In this document: positions 1-12,400 of the stretch, one piece after another
Layout of the letters: each line of letters opens with the position of its first letter
Numbering within the stretch: position 1 is the first letter of the stretch
DNA from: a virus
IMG/VR virus record: IMGVR_UViG_3300021959_000045
Location: 1 to 56,998 of that record
Strand: one strand, 5' to 3'
DNA length: 56,998 nucleotides
Translations under genes and position numbers: made by a program
The notes under the pieces: model-generated
What the model saw: only the letters and a program-made list of their open reading frames with translations
The model's database searches: none
What the model was told of the DNA's origin: nothing

Positions 1-3000
1 TACTACTTCCAACCTGTGAGTCGGGTCTGCGACATTTATTCCCACGTTGCCTGTGGAATCGATGCGCATACGTTCTACTACAGCAGATCCTGAATCCGTC
101 CAGAAGCTCATATCGGCAGTGGCAGTGCCTGCACCAATTACGGCAATGGAGCCGTGTCTTGGATACGGATTTGGACCGTTGTAATAATCAAATGCAAATC
201 CATCACCACTCGTTCCGCTAAAGACTGGTGCAGAAGCTGATCCTCTAAAGTTGCCAGTTTGAAGTCCCCAAGCAGGCGTAGTCGTACCAAGCCCAAGCGC
301 CGATGCCGAAGAATCCCAGAACAAGCCTTGTGCAGCCTCGTCATCGTAGAAGCTGATGTCGCCGTTATCGTCGATTAAAACTCTATCGGCTAATGAACCA
401 GCAAAACCAGTGCCAAACGTAAGCGAACCAGCACCGCCAGTACCCGTCATAACTGAACGGATATAACTGTTTACACCCGGATTTCCTGTATCTGATGTTT
501 CAAACTCAACTGCTCCAGTGTACTGACCAGCACTAACAGTAGTATCTAAATCTTTTATTATTATCGTTGGTGTTCCAGTATTGCCTGAGTTATTAGTAGA
601 ATTAACAGTAAGCCCATCCATCGTGGCTGTGCCAGTTATGTCGATGCCTGTGTTGGTTGTGGTTATCTTGCTTGCACCTGCATAATAAAGTGTGACCCCT
701 TGGTTGGCTATTGCAGCTAAATAGTTTTCATTGTGGGCAGTATTTTGAAGATATAAGTTTTCACCGCCAATCTTAAAGTCGCCTGGACCACTTTCGGTTA
801 TAAAAGAGGTGCCAGCATTATGATAAATCTGTAGGTCGCCGTCAGCTCCGAAGACTAATCTACCATTATCTGGGAAATAAGCATCATGATTGAATATGGC
901 ACTACCAGCATCAGACATATTAAGGGTGAGGGCTGTGATTGCTGAGCCAGCATCGTTACCTTTAAAAATAATATCTTTATCAGAAACTTTAGATTTTATC
1001 TCTAAGTTTTGTCCTGCCATCTCAATGTGACCGACTGATGTGCCACCATCATTAAAATTAATGTTTGCCCCACCTGCATCAAGGGTGATGTCTCCAGAAG
1101 CATCTACTAGATATTCCCCTGTAACATTAGTAGTAAAGTTACCCCCAGATGTTTGGGTAAATGTGGTACCTGAAACAATTTCTATAGAAGTTCCAGCAGA
1201 ATCTTTTAAAGAACCTGTCACATTACGGATAAGATTACCAGTCCAATTTTCAGCATTGTTATTGCCTAGATTATATTGAACTCTTAGACTACCACCATCT
1301 CTTAGGTAGATATCGTTGCCATTCGCATCCAGTGTGATGTCACCCTCTGCATCAATCACAACATCATCAGGTGCTGTAATAGTATAATCAGCATTGTCCG
1401 CCAATGTATGGGTTACAACATCACCACCCGTTCCATTCTTAAAGACGATATCATTACCATCAGCGTCTAAAGTAATATCGCCAGAAGCGTCTACGAGATA
1501 ATTTCCTGTAACATTTGTGGTAAAGTTTCCACCCGTGACAGTCTGAATAAAACCCGTTCTTGCCGTTTGACTAATTGAAGTTCCAGCAACAATTGTATGA
1601 GTTGTTCCGGCAGAATCTTTGATAGCTGCTGAAGCGTCCAATGAATAGTTACCTGAACTTACAACATCGGAAATGCCTAGGCCACCAGTACGAGTTATTG
1701 TGGTACCAGAAGTTTCTTCAATGGTAGTGCCAGTCGTTAAAGTATATGAACCATCGGTTGCCGTTTGTACAAGATTGGTTCCAGCTACAATTGTGTGCGT
1801 TGTACCTGCGGAATCTAGAATAGTTGAACCAGCATTTCTTTCTATAGAGTTGGTTACGTTTTCTGTGGTTGACCCACCAATCGTAGTTGTTAAACTACCT
1901 GCCAATCCAATGTCAGTTGTTGCACCTAATGTATACGTGATGCGTGTACTTCCAGCATCTTTAAAGTAAATGTTATCCCCGGCAGCATCTAGTGTAATAT
2001 CTCCAGATATATCTAATATCAAATCACCTGTTCGGGATACTGTCCCATCTGTGGCAAACTGATATTCAGTTGTTCCACCATCTTTAAAGAAGATATCTCC
2101 ACCGTCAGCATCTAAGATAATATCTCCACCAACATCAACGGTGTAGTCGCCTGTTCCGCTTTGAGTAATAGTATAATTAGCGTCATCTGCTAATGTATGA
2201 GTTACTGTATCGTTACCCTGACCATTAGCGAAAATAATATCATTACCATCAGCGTCTAAAGTAATATCGCCAGAAGCGTCTACTAAGTAATCTCCCGTTA
2301 CGTTGGTTATAAAATCATCGGCAGAAGTTAACGTGAAAACATTTCCGGAAATAATATCTACAGAATCACCTGTAATAGATACTTTATTACCCGCTGTTAA
2401 TGTATACTCTGTTCCTACCGTATCGGTTGTCCTAGTACCCGAAGTTCTAGAAGTAGCGCCTTCCGCATCGAGAGTTATGTCTCCAGAAGCATCTATGAGT
2501 ACATTACCAGTAACAGTAGTGGTAAAGTTTCCACCAGACACCTGATCGAAGGTTGTTCCGGAAGTTTGATTAATAGAAGTTCCAGCAACAAGAGAATATG
2601 TTGTGCCTGCGGAATCTGCAATCGAGCCATCTACATCAACCGTATAATTACCTCCAGCAGTCAACGTGTAATTTGTGCCGACTGTTTGAGTGGTGGTGGT
2701 TCCGGAAGTTTCTGTGATTGAACCATTTAATGCAGTTTGTAAAATATTAGTGTTTGCAGTCAACGTATAATTCGTTGCCGCAGAATCTTTCATATATGTA
2801 CCAGACTTGGTTACATGAAAACCTGAACCTGTTTCAGTATAGTTTCCAGTAATACCAAGAGTCGGTGAAGTTGCTACGCCAAAAATAAATTTATCGGCAG
2901 TAATAGCACGAAGATGAATCTGATCTCCATCAGCTTCAAGAAAAATGTTGTTTGATGCGTCAAGGGTAATATCCGTACCCGTCAATTCTTGTGTAGTAGT

Positions 3001-6000
3001 AGAAGACTGAACAATTGAACCCGTACCTGTTACAGTATAATTACCTGTTACATCGAGTTGCGGTGTCGCATCAAGATTGAATACCATCCTTGTATTGGTG
3101 GCATCCAAGAAATTAATTTGTTGACCAGCTGCATCTAAAGTAATGTCGCCGACCACGTCTACAGTATAATTACCAGGAGCATCAATGTTATAGTTAGTGT
3201 CATCTGCTAACGAATGAGTAACTTGGTCGCCTCCCGCCCCGTTCTTGAAAATAATATCGTTACCATCAGCGTCTAAAGTAATATCGCCGACCACGTCAAC
3301 AGTATAATTGTTTGGAGCAGTAATGGTATAGTTAGCGCCATCCGTTAACGAATGAGTAACCGTATCAACACCAGCTCCATTCTTAAAGATAATATCATTA
3401 CCGTCTGCATCTAAGATAATATCCCCACCGACATCAACAGTATAGTTATTAGGAGCAGTAATGGTATAGTTAGCGCCATCCGTTAACGAATGAGTAACCG
3501 TATCAGCACCAGCTCCATTCTTAAAGATAATATCATTACCGTCTGCATCTAAGATAATATCCCCACCGACATCAACGGTGTAGTCACCCAGTCCGCTTTG
3601 AGTAATTGTATAAGCGCCAGTATCCGCTAATGTATGAGTAACCGTATCAGCACCAGCTCCATTCTTAAAGATAATGTCATTGCCGTCTGCGTCTAAAGTA
3701 ATATCTCCAGATATATCTAATATCAAATCACCTGTTCGGGATACAGTACCGTCTGTAGCGAATCTATAATCTTCTACTCCTCCATCCAGAATAACGACAT
3801 CGCCACCATCTGCATCGAGATTAATATCTCCTGCCACATCGATTGTAAGATCACCAGATGGTACATCGATCTCTTTATTGGTTCCAGCGATAAATTCGAA
3901 CTGAGTAACAGCATTGTCTTTGAAGAACCAATTACCACCATCCGCGTCTAGGGTGATATCAGTTGAGACATCTAGGGTGTAATTATTAGGAACAGTAATG
4001 GTATAGTTAGCGTCATCCGCTAACGAATGAGTAACTTGGTCGCCTCCCGCTCCGTTCTTAAAGATAATGTCATTGCCATCAGCATCAAGAGTAATGTCGC
4101 CAACAACATCAACAGTATAATTGGCAGGTGCAGCAATGACAAAATTACCATCGTTTGCTAAAGTGTGAGTAACAGTATCGCCACCAGCACCATTTTTGAA
4201 TACGATGTCATTGCCGTCTGCGTCTAAAGTAATATCTGTGACAGCATCAACAGTATAGTTATTAGGAGCTGTGATTGTATAATTGGCGTCATCTGCTAAT
4301 GTGTGAGTAACAGTATCGCCGCCTGCTCCATTCTTAAAAACAATATCATTACCATCAGCGTCTAAAGTAATGTCTCCAGAAGCATCTACGAGTACATTAC
4401 CAGTAACTGTTGTAGTGAAGTTCCCTCCGGACACCTGATTAAAGGTTGTTCCAGAAGTTTGGGTAATTGTTCCTGTCGTTGCCGTATCAGATATATTAGT
4501 GCCAGCAACTCTTGTGTAGGTGGTTCCAGCAGAATCTACAATAGAACCATCAACGTTAGTGGTTAAATTGCCAGCTAATGCAATATCAGTTGTGGCGCCA
4601 AGAGTATATGTTACCCGAGTACTACCGGCATCTTTAAATACGATGTTATCGCCAGCAGCATCAAGAGTAATGTCGCCAACAGTATCTACTGTATAATTGG
4701 CGGGGGATGCAATTGTGTAATCGCCAGTATCTGCTAATGTATGAGCGACCTGATCACCTCCAGATCCATTCTTGAAGATAATATCATTACCGTCTGCATC
4801 TAACGTAATGTCACCAACAGTATCTACTGTATAATTGGCAGGAGAGACAATGGTATAATTAGCGTCATCTGCTAATGTATGAGTAACAGTATCTCCACCA
4901 GCACCATTTTTGAATACGATGTCATTGTCATCCGCATCTAACGTAATGTCTCCACCTACATCAACGGTGTAGCCATTTGTTCCACTCAGAGCAATTGTAT
5001 AAGCACCATCGTCTGCTAATGTATGAGTAACAGTATCGCCACCAGCACCATTCTTAAAGATAATGTCATTGCCATCAGCGTCTAAAGTAATGTCACCCAC
5101 AACGTCTAGATCATAATCACCAGGAGCAGTAATTGTATAGTTAGCGTCATCTGCTAATGTGTGAGTGACCGTATCTGCCCCAGCTCCATTCTTGAAGATA
5201 ATATCATTACCGTCTGCGTCTAAAGTAATGTCGCCAACAGTATCTACTGTATAATTGGCAGGGGATGTAATTGTGTAATCGCCAGTATCCGCTAATGTAT
5301 GAGTAACAGTATCTCCACCAGCACCATTCTTAAAGATAATATCATTACCGTCTGCATCTAAAGTAATATCTCCAGAAGCGTCTACAAGATATTCACCAGT
5401 AACATTAGTGGTAAAGTTGCCGCCAGAGGTTTGTGTGAAAGTAGATTCTGATGTTTGTGTGAAAGTAGATTCTGATGTTTGTGTGAAAGTAGATTCTGAT
5501 GTTTGTGTGAAAGTAGATCCTGATGTTTGTGTGAAAGTAGATCCTGATGTTTGCGAAATACTAGTACCAGCAGAATCCGCAATCGAACCATCAACGTTAG
5601 TGGTTAAACTACCGAGCATTGAAATGTCGGTTGTAGCGCCAAGAGTATATGTTACCCGAGTAGTGCCAGCGTCTTTAAAGAAGATGTTATCGCCAGCAGC
5701 ATCTAACGTAATGTCGCCAACAACATCAACAGTATAATTGGCAGGTGCAGCAATGACAAAATTACCATCGTTTGCTAAAGTGTGAGTAACAGTATCGCCA
5801 CCAGCACCATTCTTAAAGATAATGTCATTACCGTCTGCGTCAAGAATAATATCTCCAACCGTGTCGATAGTGAAGTCACCAGACATCGGGGTGATAAGAC
5901 TCAAGTTACCGGCTGCACTATCATATAAGAATTCAGCAGCAATAGTTGAAGTGTTGCCGTTTTGAATATAAAGACTACCTCCGTTTGCACGAAGATACAA

Positions 6001-6210
6001 ATCATTACTTGTTTGATTTATTCGATAATCAAGTTCGATTAAACTGCCGACAAGGTCACTGTCAGACGCAAGAGAGGTTCCCGTATCTGTTAGTAAACGT
6101 CTCTTGTCTCCCAGATCGTCACTGATCTGATTAACTTTACGACGAAAAGTATTGACGTTATCGGTAAGGTCTACTAAAGTAGGACGATCATATCCGTAAG
6201 GGTCTGCCAT
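1..6210 (-). CDS. Giant repetitive tail-fibre-like virion protein (C-terminus beyond window)
   Basis: The minus frame from the ATG at 6210 shows no stop in the stretches I checked and is still open at base 1, giving at least 2070 residues. The start reads MADPYGYDRPTLVDLTDNVN. The N-terminal part is a short charged region. It is followed by about fifteen modules of roughly 46 residues built on GDITLDADGNDIIFKNG and DTVTHTL, then degenerate modules rich in Thr, Gly and Asp. The last visible residues include ERMRIDSTGNVGI and DPTHRLEV, a motif common in marine phage tail fibres just before an intramolecular chaperone domain. I infer a long beta-structured fibre or adhesin; receptor binding is plausible but not shown. 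Its ATG overlaps the stop of the upstream 74-aa gene (TAATG), so translation is probably coupled. Confidence 0.85.
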   Translation of the reverse strand, partial: MADPYGYDRPTLVDLTDNVNTFRRKVNQISDDLGDKRRLLTDTGTSLASDSDLVGSLIELDYRINQTSNDLYLRANGGSLYIQNGNTSTIAAEFLYDSAAGNLSLITPMSGDFTIDTVGDIILDADGNDIIFKNGAGGDTVTHTLANDGNFVIAAPANYTVDVVGDITLDAAGDNIFFKDAGTTRVTYTLGATTDISMLGSLTTNVDGSIADSAGTSISQTSGSTFTQTSGSTFTQTSESTFTQTSESTFTQTSESTFTQTSGGNFTTNVTGEYLVDASGDITLDADGNDIIFKNGAGGDTVTHTLADTGDYTITSPANYTVDTVGDITLDADGNDIIFKNGAGADTVTHTLADDANYTITAPGDYDLDVVGDITLDADGNDIIFKNGAGGDTVTHTLADDGAYTIALSGTNGYTVDVGGDITLDADDNDIVFKNGAGGDTVTHTLADDANYTIVSPANYTVDTVGDITLDADGNDIIFKNGSGGDQVAHTLADTGDYTIASPANYTVDTVGDITLDAAGDNIVFKDAGSTRVTYTLGATTDIALAGNLTTNVDGSIVDSAGTTYTRVAGTNISDTATTGTITQTSGTTFNQVSGGNFTTTVTGNVLVDASGDITLDADGNDIVFKNGAGGDTVTHTLADDANYTITAPNNYTVDAVTDITLDADGNDIVFKNGAGGDTVTHTLANDGNFVIAAPANYTVDVVGDITLDADGNDIIFKNGAGGDQVTHSLADDANYTITVPNNYTLDVSTDITLDADGGNWFFKDNAVTQFEFIAGTNKEIDVPSGDLTIDVAGDINLDADGGDVVILDGGVEDYRFATDGTVSRTGDLILDISGDITLDADGNDIIFKNGAGADTVTHTLADTGAYTITQSGLGDYTVDVGGDIILDADGNDIIFKNGAGADTVTHSLTDGANYTITAPNNYTVDVGGDIILDADGNDIIFKNGAGVDTVTHSLTDGANYTITAPNNYTVDVVGDITLDADGNDIIFKNGAGGDQVTHSLADDTNYNIDAPGNYTVDVVGDITLDAAGQQINFLDATNTRMVFNLDATPQLDVTGNYTVTGTGSIVQSSTTTQELTGTDITLDASNNIFLEADGDQIHLRAITADKFIFGVATSPTLGITGNYTETGSGFHVTKSGTYMKDSAATNYTLTANTNILQTALNGSITETSGTTTTQTVGTNYTLTAGGNYTVDVDGSIADSAGTTYSLVAGTSINQTSGTTFDQVSGGNFTTTVTGNVLIDASGDITLDAEGATSRTSGTRTTDTVGTEYTLTAGNKVSITGDSVDIISGNVFTLTSADDFITNVTGDYLVDASGDITLDADGNDIIFANGQGNDTVTHTLADDANYTITQSGTGDYTVDVGGDIILDADGGDIFFKDGGTTEYQFATDGTVSRTGDLILDISGDITLDAAGDNIYFKDAGSTRITYTLGATTDIGLAGSLTTTIGGSTTENVTNSIERNAGSTILDSAGTTHTIVAGTNLVQTATDGSYTLTTGTTIEETSGTTITRTGGLGISDVVSSGNYSLDASAAIKDSAGTTHTIVAGTSISQTARTGFIQTVTGGNFTTNVTGNYLVDASGDITLDADGNDIVFKNGTGGDVVTHTLADNADYTITAPDDVVIDAEGDITLDANGNDIYLRDGGSLRVQYNLGNNNAENWTGNLIRNVTGSLKDSAGTSIEIVSGTTFTQTSGGNFTTNVTGEYLVDASGDITLDAGGANINFNDGGTSVGHIEMAGQNLEIKSKVSDKDIIFKGNDAGSAITALTLNMSDAGSAIFNHDAYFPDNGRLVFGADGDLQIYHNAGTSFITESGPGDFKIGGENLYLQNTAHNENYLAAIANQGVTLYYAGASKITTTNTGIDITGTATMDGLTVNSTNNSGNTGTPTIIIKDLDTTVSAGQYTGAVEFETSDTGNPGVNSYIRSVMTGTGGAGSLTFGTGFAGSLADRVLIDDNGDISFYDDEAAQGLFWDSSASALGLGTTTPAWGLQTGNFRGSASAPVFSGTSGDGFAFDYYNGPNPYPRHGSIAVIGAGTATADMSFWTDSGSAVVERMRIDSTGNVGINVADPTHRLEVV
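1300..5860 (-). repeat. About fifteen ~138-bp modular repeats inside the fibre gene
   Basis: The module encoding DGNDIIFKNG...DTVTHTL recurs near 1432, 2223, 3238, 3378, 3513, 3655, 4054, 4192, 4330, 4768, 4902, 5045, 5183, 5321 and 5806. Adjacent copies are 135-144 bp apart, always a multiple of three, so the frame is kept. Other stretches hold related but diverged modules. Such arrays usually change length by recombination. Confidence 0.85.
5431..5550 (-). repeat. Five 24-bp tandem repeats encoding TFTQTS(E/G)S
   Basis: Copies start at 5431, 5455, 5479, 5503 and 5527. They differ only at one base (ttctg or tcctg), which alternates Glu and Gly. The unit is eight codons and in frame. Confidence 0.95.
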
Positions 6211-6434
6211 TATAGTTTCTCTAATATCTGGGTTAACATGTGTTTGATATCGGCAACTTCATTTTCTAAATGGTCGACCTGAGATTCAAGTTTTAGTTTT
6301 TCTTCTCGAACTTCTTGCCTGCGTTTCTTTCTTTCGCGTGCCGTCTCAACTTCTTTTTTATTTATATTAATGATTGCACCAGTTTTAGAATCCCTTCCGA
6401 GACCCGTATGGCCATCTACTTTTACTAATTTCAT
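6210..6434 (-). CDS. Small coiled-coil virion-associated protein (74 aa)
   Basis: The N-terminal half (KLVKVDGHTGLGRDSKTGAI) is a compact polar segment. Residues 28-74 are a charged heptad-like coiled coil rich in Lys, Glu and Leu. The gene is translationally coupled on both sides: its ATG overlaps the stop of the 2045-aa gene (TAATG) and its stop overlaps the start of the giant fibre gene (TAATG). The position suggests an adaptor or assembly factor linking the DUF4815-type protein to the fibre. That role is inferred from context; I do not recognise a named T4 orthologue. A T4 late promoter lies within the gene at 6359-6366. Confidence 0.8.
   Translation of the reverse strand: MKLVKVDGHTGLGRDSKTGAIININKKEVETARERKKRRQEVREEKLKLESQVDHLENEVADIKHMLTQILEKL
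6359..6366 (-). promoter_or_regulatory. T4-type late promoter (TATAAATA), internal
   Basis: Exact TATAAATA on the minus strand, about 150 nt upstream of the giant fibre gene and inside the 74-aa gene. It could give the fibre extra late transcription. The octamer may also occur by chance in AT-rich coding sequence. Confidence 0.5.
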
Positions 6435-9400
6435 TAATCCACCAAAGCAATTGCTCTTAAATCCCTAATCACTGGAACTTTAGATGAGTTCTTAGAACGG
6501 AAAACCATTTTTAATTGGAATTCGTTAAACGCATCCAGAGATCCACCTTCACCACCCATTAAGTTTGTATACTCTCTGAAAATCGTGGGATTTTCGTCAG
6601 TAGGCAAAGTATTTTCTGGAGCATCATAAATCCAATTTTTGGTGGTAATGTCCTCGCCATCTACTGACGTTCTGTAATACAACAAGATTTCAGTATTTGG
6701 AGGAATGTTCGCAGCATATAAAACTTTTAAACCAACCGCATCTTCAGCTAAAGAAATCGGTTTAGTAATATGTTTCGCAGGATGCGAACCACTATATGGA
6801 TCTGTTTCAGAAGTATATCTTATTGGAATGTTCTTAAAGTCTGAGACATCAGCAGAGTCTTGAAAATCAACAATATTTTCGATCAAAGTCAATGAACATC
6901 TTTGGAGATCTAACATAGGTGAAATAAATTCATGACTACTCTTTAGATCAACTTTAATCTCACAAGACCTTTGTTGAAAACCAACAGTAGCATCTGTTTC
7001 GTTATAACGATTTGCAATCTGTCTTGGAGCATCAAAGGAAGTGTTTATTTTGGGAGTTATCCTCTGCCATTGAGTATTTTTATTGTAAGAGGTTTGATTA
7101 CCAGCAATAGAACTACCCGTTGTAAATTTATATCCAGCAGAAATCGAGGTTGCATCTGGGTTAGCAGTTTCAATATTTAAATTAGCAATATTGAACTGTA
7201 TATTTCTATCAGAAGTAATTCCGGTTCCACCAAAAGTACTGGTTGTTGGTGCAGCACTATCAGCATTAAAAACATATCCAAATGTATCGGCTTTAGTAAC
7301 TGTTCTACGAACACCATTAATTGTCAACATAGAACTGCCCAAAACACCAGTCCCTCCACCATATTTTGCTGATGAATCGAGACCCAGAAGTTCAGCTTTA
7401 TCACCGACTCTTAATCCATGATCATAATGATTAACATAAACTTCAGTAGAACCTGCTGTCGTGTTAATGGGGTCTGGATCTAAAAGTTCTCTCGGTACAT
7501 CAGCGTTACGGAAGACAGCCTTACCACCATAACGGAATTGTGCACGATATAACTTATACATCATATCTACCTGTTGATCAGGTTCCCAAAGCTGAGAGTT
7601 TTGAGATCTGAAGAACGAACCCAATGAAGGTTGTGTTAGAATTCTTTCTGAAGTTGAACCCAACACCCACTGTTCCATTTCTGAAACATATACCGTATAA
7701 TATGGTGTATTGGATGCAAGTACACAAATTGCATATTCGGTGAATGGACTGAGAAAAACTGGTTCATCAAATTCAAATACGGTTTCGGTGCTCTTAACAG
7801 TCGCGAAGTTTTTAAAATCCACTCTTGCGGGAACCTGAACCTGAGAAGATGCAACAAACTTACTTGCAATAATTTTAGAAGATGACGGCACCCCATTTAC
7901 GGTAGGTCTAATCTGAACCTGTACAGGAATAGTTGGATCTTTAGTAGCAAAGAACAACCCGACTTTAGTAATGAAAGTACCATATTCATTATCTACCATG
8001 AAAGTTTGTGCGATAGGGTCGTGATACCTACACCGCCTGACCTGCTCAGAATTATCGCCTGTTCTATGTGCACTAGAAACTTTAGTAGCGTCGGGTTCAT
8101 CGACATTATAAACATAAAGGGTCTCACCCCCGGCATTGGTATAAGTAGTCTGATCATTGGTTGCGGCCGCCGTCTTACCCCCTTCAGTTGCCGTTAGATT
8201 ATTGGGAATCGCTCGGGTATACCCAAAACTTGCAGCTGTATCATTCCCACTAGTTGTATCCGGTCGCACTCCAGCAGATACCACAACGATCTGGTCCAGT
8301 TCGTTAAACGATCCGTCAGTTATGCTAACAGTCGCAACTTCGTTTGACCCAGAACCTTCATAGGTAACATCGATAGCATTAGCGGTTCCAATGACTGCCT
8401 CACCACCATTGTTAACATTGAACACTGTGGTGGCAACAGCTTGAGTCCCAGAACTTGAACCACCAACTCCTGATACTTCTTCTTCAATAACCACAGATTG
8501 TACAGTTGTTGTTCCTTGAGCAATTACACCAGAACCCTGATCATTGGCATTACCAGTATCTTGGCCAACTCCACTATTTTCAGTAGTTACAATAGTTTCA
8601 AGGGTTGCCCTATTATTGGCAACAGCATCACTAAGGTTTTGGTATTCGTTATTTAGAGCGGTAACTTCAAGTTCTGTATTATCAAGTTCTTCTTGAATAA
8701 TATCAATTTGACTTCCGAGCTCGGCAATTTCACTCGACATATCTTCTACTGTGGACAACAATTCTGTGAATTGATTAGCGGTAGTTTCGTTTTGTACCAA
8801 CGAAGTGGCAGATGTTGTAGAAACGTGGAAACTTTCACTATAAAAATCTGATGAAGCTTCATGAAGAACACGTGTACTCAGAACATCTTTTTGTCTTTGA
8901 TTCAAGACACCCTTAGCACTGTAAACTGTAAACGCTCTTGAAGTTGCTGCATCATCCAGTGGTTGCGTGATATCTAAAAGTTTAAACTCTAAAGAACCCG
9001 CAGGGAACCTATCAACATCTTGTGCTGGATCATATGTTTCAATTCCAAGGATAGTTTTGTAATAAAGATCCGCATTGATAACCCGTGGAATTAGGAATGA
9101 ACCGGACACTTCTCCAAATTGATTGGTTATCAGAGTAGTTGGACCGTCTGGGTGCTGAGTATATTGTGTGTTAATATTTCCTTCATCTTCTTCTCTGTCG
9201 GAGAAAAGAACAAAACTTTCTTGTCTACACCATTTAGAGACCTTCTTGTTATTAAAAAACGGAAAAACTCTGACACTTGGTCGCAACCCTTCAGCCTTGA
9301 AATAAATTTTTCTGGAACGCATCCAAGGAATACTATAAACCTGAACTATTCTGTCACCAACAACTTCTTCGATGGTTTCTTCACTCACGATCTTGGTGAC

Positions 9401-12400
9401 AGTATGTTTGGTAGTAGTTGTGGTGTTAGTAGTAGTCGTATCTGTTGTGATACTTTCAACAAACAAACCATCGCCATCGGTAGTCGTTGAGTTTGTTACA
9501 TCATAAGAATTTGAATTGGATATTGTCGAGTTAACACCAGTTACCTGTCCGACTTCCAAATCATCGGGATTTTGACCAGACCAGTTGGTTTCGTGCTCGT
9601 TCCAAATAAACCCAACATCGGTACTTTCAATTCGAGTACCATTAGGAATAATTTTAGGTGCTTTATACTTGGTGTCTTTCCACTCATCAGATGCGGGAGA
9701 CAGACTCATAAACCCGTCAAAAATATTGATGATAAATGGGTTTACTGGTTCATTACGAGAAGCTATTAGAATAGATTTCCAATTAACCTCGGCATAATCA
9801 AGATATAACATATCTCCTTTTTTAATAACACCAGAAGAGTTTGCTTGATCCCAAATTAATCGGATATTATCTGAGGAAAATTTAGGTCTAGCAACATTAC
9901 TTTGGAAGTCTAATGAAGCACGATAATCTTTAGATTTCGTAGCAGAGAGAGTTTGATCTTTAAAATTCTCTACAAAAAATCCAGATTTTGTTCTGATATT
10001 ACCATCTGCATCTAATAGACTAAGATTTTTAGTATCAACTTCTAAAAGACTTAAAGCTGTCACCTCTTCTAATCGATCAAGTTTTTTCTCTAACTTACCG
10101 ATATCTTTCATAGTATAAAGTTTGTGTTCAACTTTAGTGAGCGACAAATCTTCTGGCGTCAGAGTATTAGCGTTCATCACAACTTTATACAATTCTAGTG
10201 ATTTGTCTGGCGTCTTTTTGAACTGTGGATTTCTATCTGGAACTCCACGAATATACATTAACTTACCCTCTTGAGACATGACCAATTTGTCAGCTCTTGG
10301 TAAGTAGTAAGAGTTGTCGCCAGTTATTAAGGTTGCCCGTTTAGGTAAATGGAAAGTTTCCGTTCCATTATCATAGGTTCCGGAAACACTATCAAAATCC
10401 GGTCTAAAATCTAGGACATTGAATAAACGTGTGGCGGCATCATTAGTAGGTTTATAAGTTGGAATATCATTATATGTTATAGAAATACTAGGTCCATCAA
10501 TATAAGAATTTTTTGAATAGTAATATCCCCCTGATGGAAGTGTTACCCTTTCCCAATGTTCAAATTTAGTATAAATTGGTCCAGAATATGGAAAGGTCTG
10601 AACTAAACGTCCCTTAGCATAATGAGTATCACGTTGACCATTGTCTAATGTGAAATATGAAAAAATACTGTTTCCGTTAGCACTATCTTTAATTTCCGAA
10701 ACTGTTTTGATATCATACTGTTGTAAATTAAAGGGAGTACCAGATACTACAGTTCCCGTTATTGTCGTTTCAACGGGTCTTTTCTGTTTTGGCGTTGCGT
10801 TAGTAATTCTTTTGTAAAGTGTTGCTGTATATTGTAGGTTTGGAGTTAAATTGGTAAAATCAGCTTGGGTTCCGACAGGAGCACCTTGAGTTGCATCAAC
10901 AATGAAAGATACCGAACCTGAATCTTGACTAGAAACAATCCAGCTCGATGTGTCTGTATAAGTATCACCACTGGTTGTTATTGATGCTTCACCAGATCCA
11001 TTGGTGGTAAATGTTTGTTGTGTAATAAAGTTGTAATCTAACTCTCCATTTATCCCGCCCACAAGGGAAGGTCTGGGACGAGGTAAAGTGAATAATAAAT
11101 CTTTATTTTTTATGTCCCCTTTGATAACAGCTCGAAGAGGATTACCTTCCAACACTAAATTAAAATAATTAGTTGTTCCTGTGCCAATACTCTTAGCACT
11201 TCGGATGCTTGAAGAAATGTCACCGGAACTAGAAATGTAAACACGAGTCACTGAGTTTACGCCGCCAACAGAACCCGTAGTGCGTTCTATAGAACGTACT
11301 TTAACATTTCCTATAACCGAACCAGTTCCTCCAGGATCAGCATAAAGATTAACAGTTGAACCTAAAGTTAAAGTTCCTCTGTGCGTGGTGTTGTCAGTTG
11401 AATTGACATTAAAATACCTGTCATAAACTACGGGAACAACATCCCCAGAAATCGTTTCTGTTGCGGTTGGTTTGGGAATAACAAGTTTTTTAAGAGTAGG
11501 GTTTTCTGTTCGATAACCGTTAATATAAGAAACACCCTTAGATACTTCCAGATACAATCTGTCTTCAATAGCTGCAGAATCTATTTCAACGAAACGAATT
11601 TTATATGGTTCTACGATGTAATTACCAGATTCTTCAGCGGTTCTTTGTGCTAAGACATCATTAATTTTATTATATTCGTTTAATCCAGTTGTTGCCTGAG
11701 CAATAACGCCGTCTGCAATACGTGCCAAAAATATAAAGTTTTCTGAAGGAAGAGTGTCTTCTCGTTTCATTAACTTTAAACGAATTCTATAACGATCAGC
11801 GCCTGGTGATGTTAGGTTAGGAACAGAACCCTGATTATCGTAAAGGAGATTACTGTCCGTTGCCGTGACAATATCTTGATAGACTACAAAACCGATATCG
11901 CCAGTAAAACCACCAAAATATTTTGATAAAATTACTGCTTGTTTAGGAACCTCTACAAAATGACCCAAAACAAAATAATGTCCAGCGCCAACGCCCAATT
12001 TACTACCAAAACCAACTGGCCAAATTAAATTGTTATAATTTGAATTTTCTACAATAACAGGATCGCCACCGTTAACTGTTAGTATTTCACCCGGACTGAA
12101 TTTGACGGGCGCTGGACCAGAATTGTCAGCGCCCTCGGCGAGTGTAAGATCTGTTTCAGATGTGGGGTTACCGTTTTTATATCTTACATAAATGGTCGGT
12201 ACATTAGTCAAATCCCCTGCATCTTCTGTGCCAGGAACAAATTGAATAACTTGTGCAACCACACCTGAAGTAGAACCAGTAACATCTCTACCCACTAAGT
12301 TTGCACTAGTAGTAAATGCACTCGACTGTAAACGAACATATTCGTAAGCATTATTGACATAGATGCCGCCCGGTTTTACTGCCGCACCTTGTTTAAAAAG

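Noticed and set aside
5408-5737. Plus-strand 109-aa ORF in the repeat region
   Set aside because: It is the antisense shadow of the 24-bp repeats and of the giant minus-strand frame; no start signal.
1300-5860. CRISPR-like array
   Set aside because: The repeats are in-frame protein modules of variable sequence without unique spacers.
9119-9490. Plus-strand 123-aa ORF inside the DUF4815 gene
   Set aside because: It lies opposite a clear long coding frame and has no own motifs or ribosome site.
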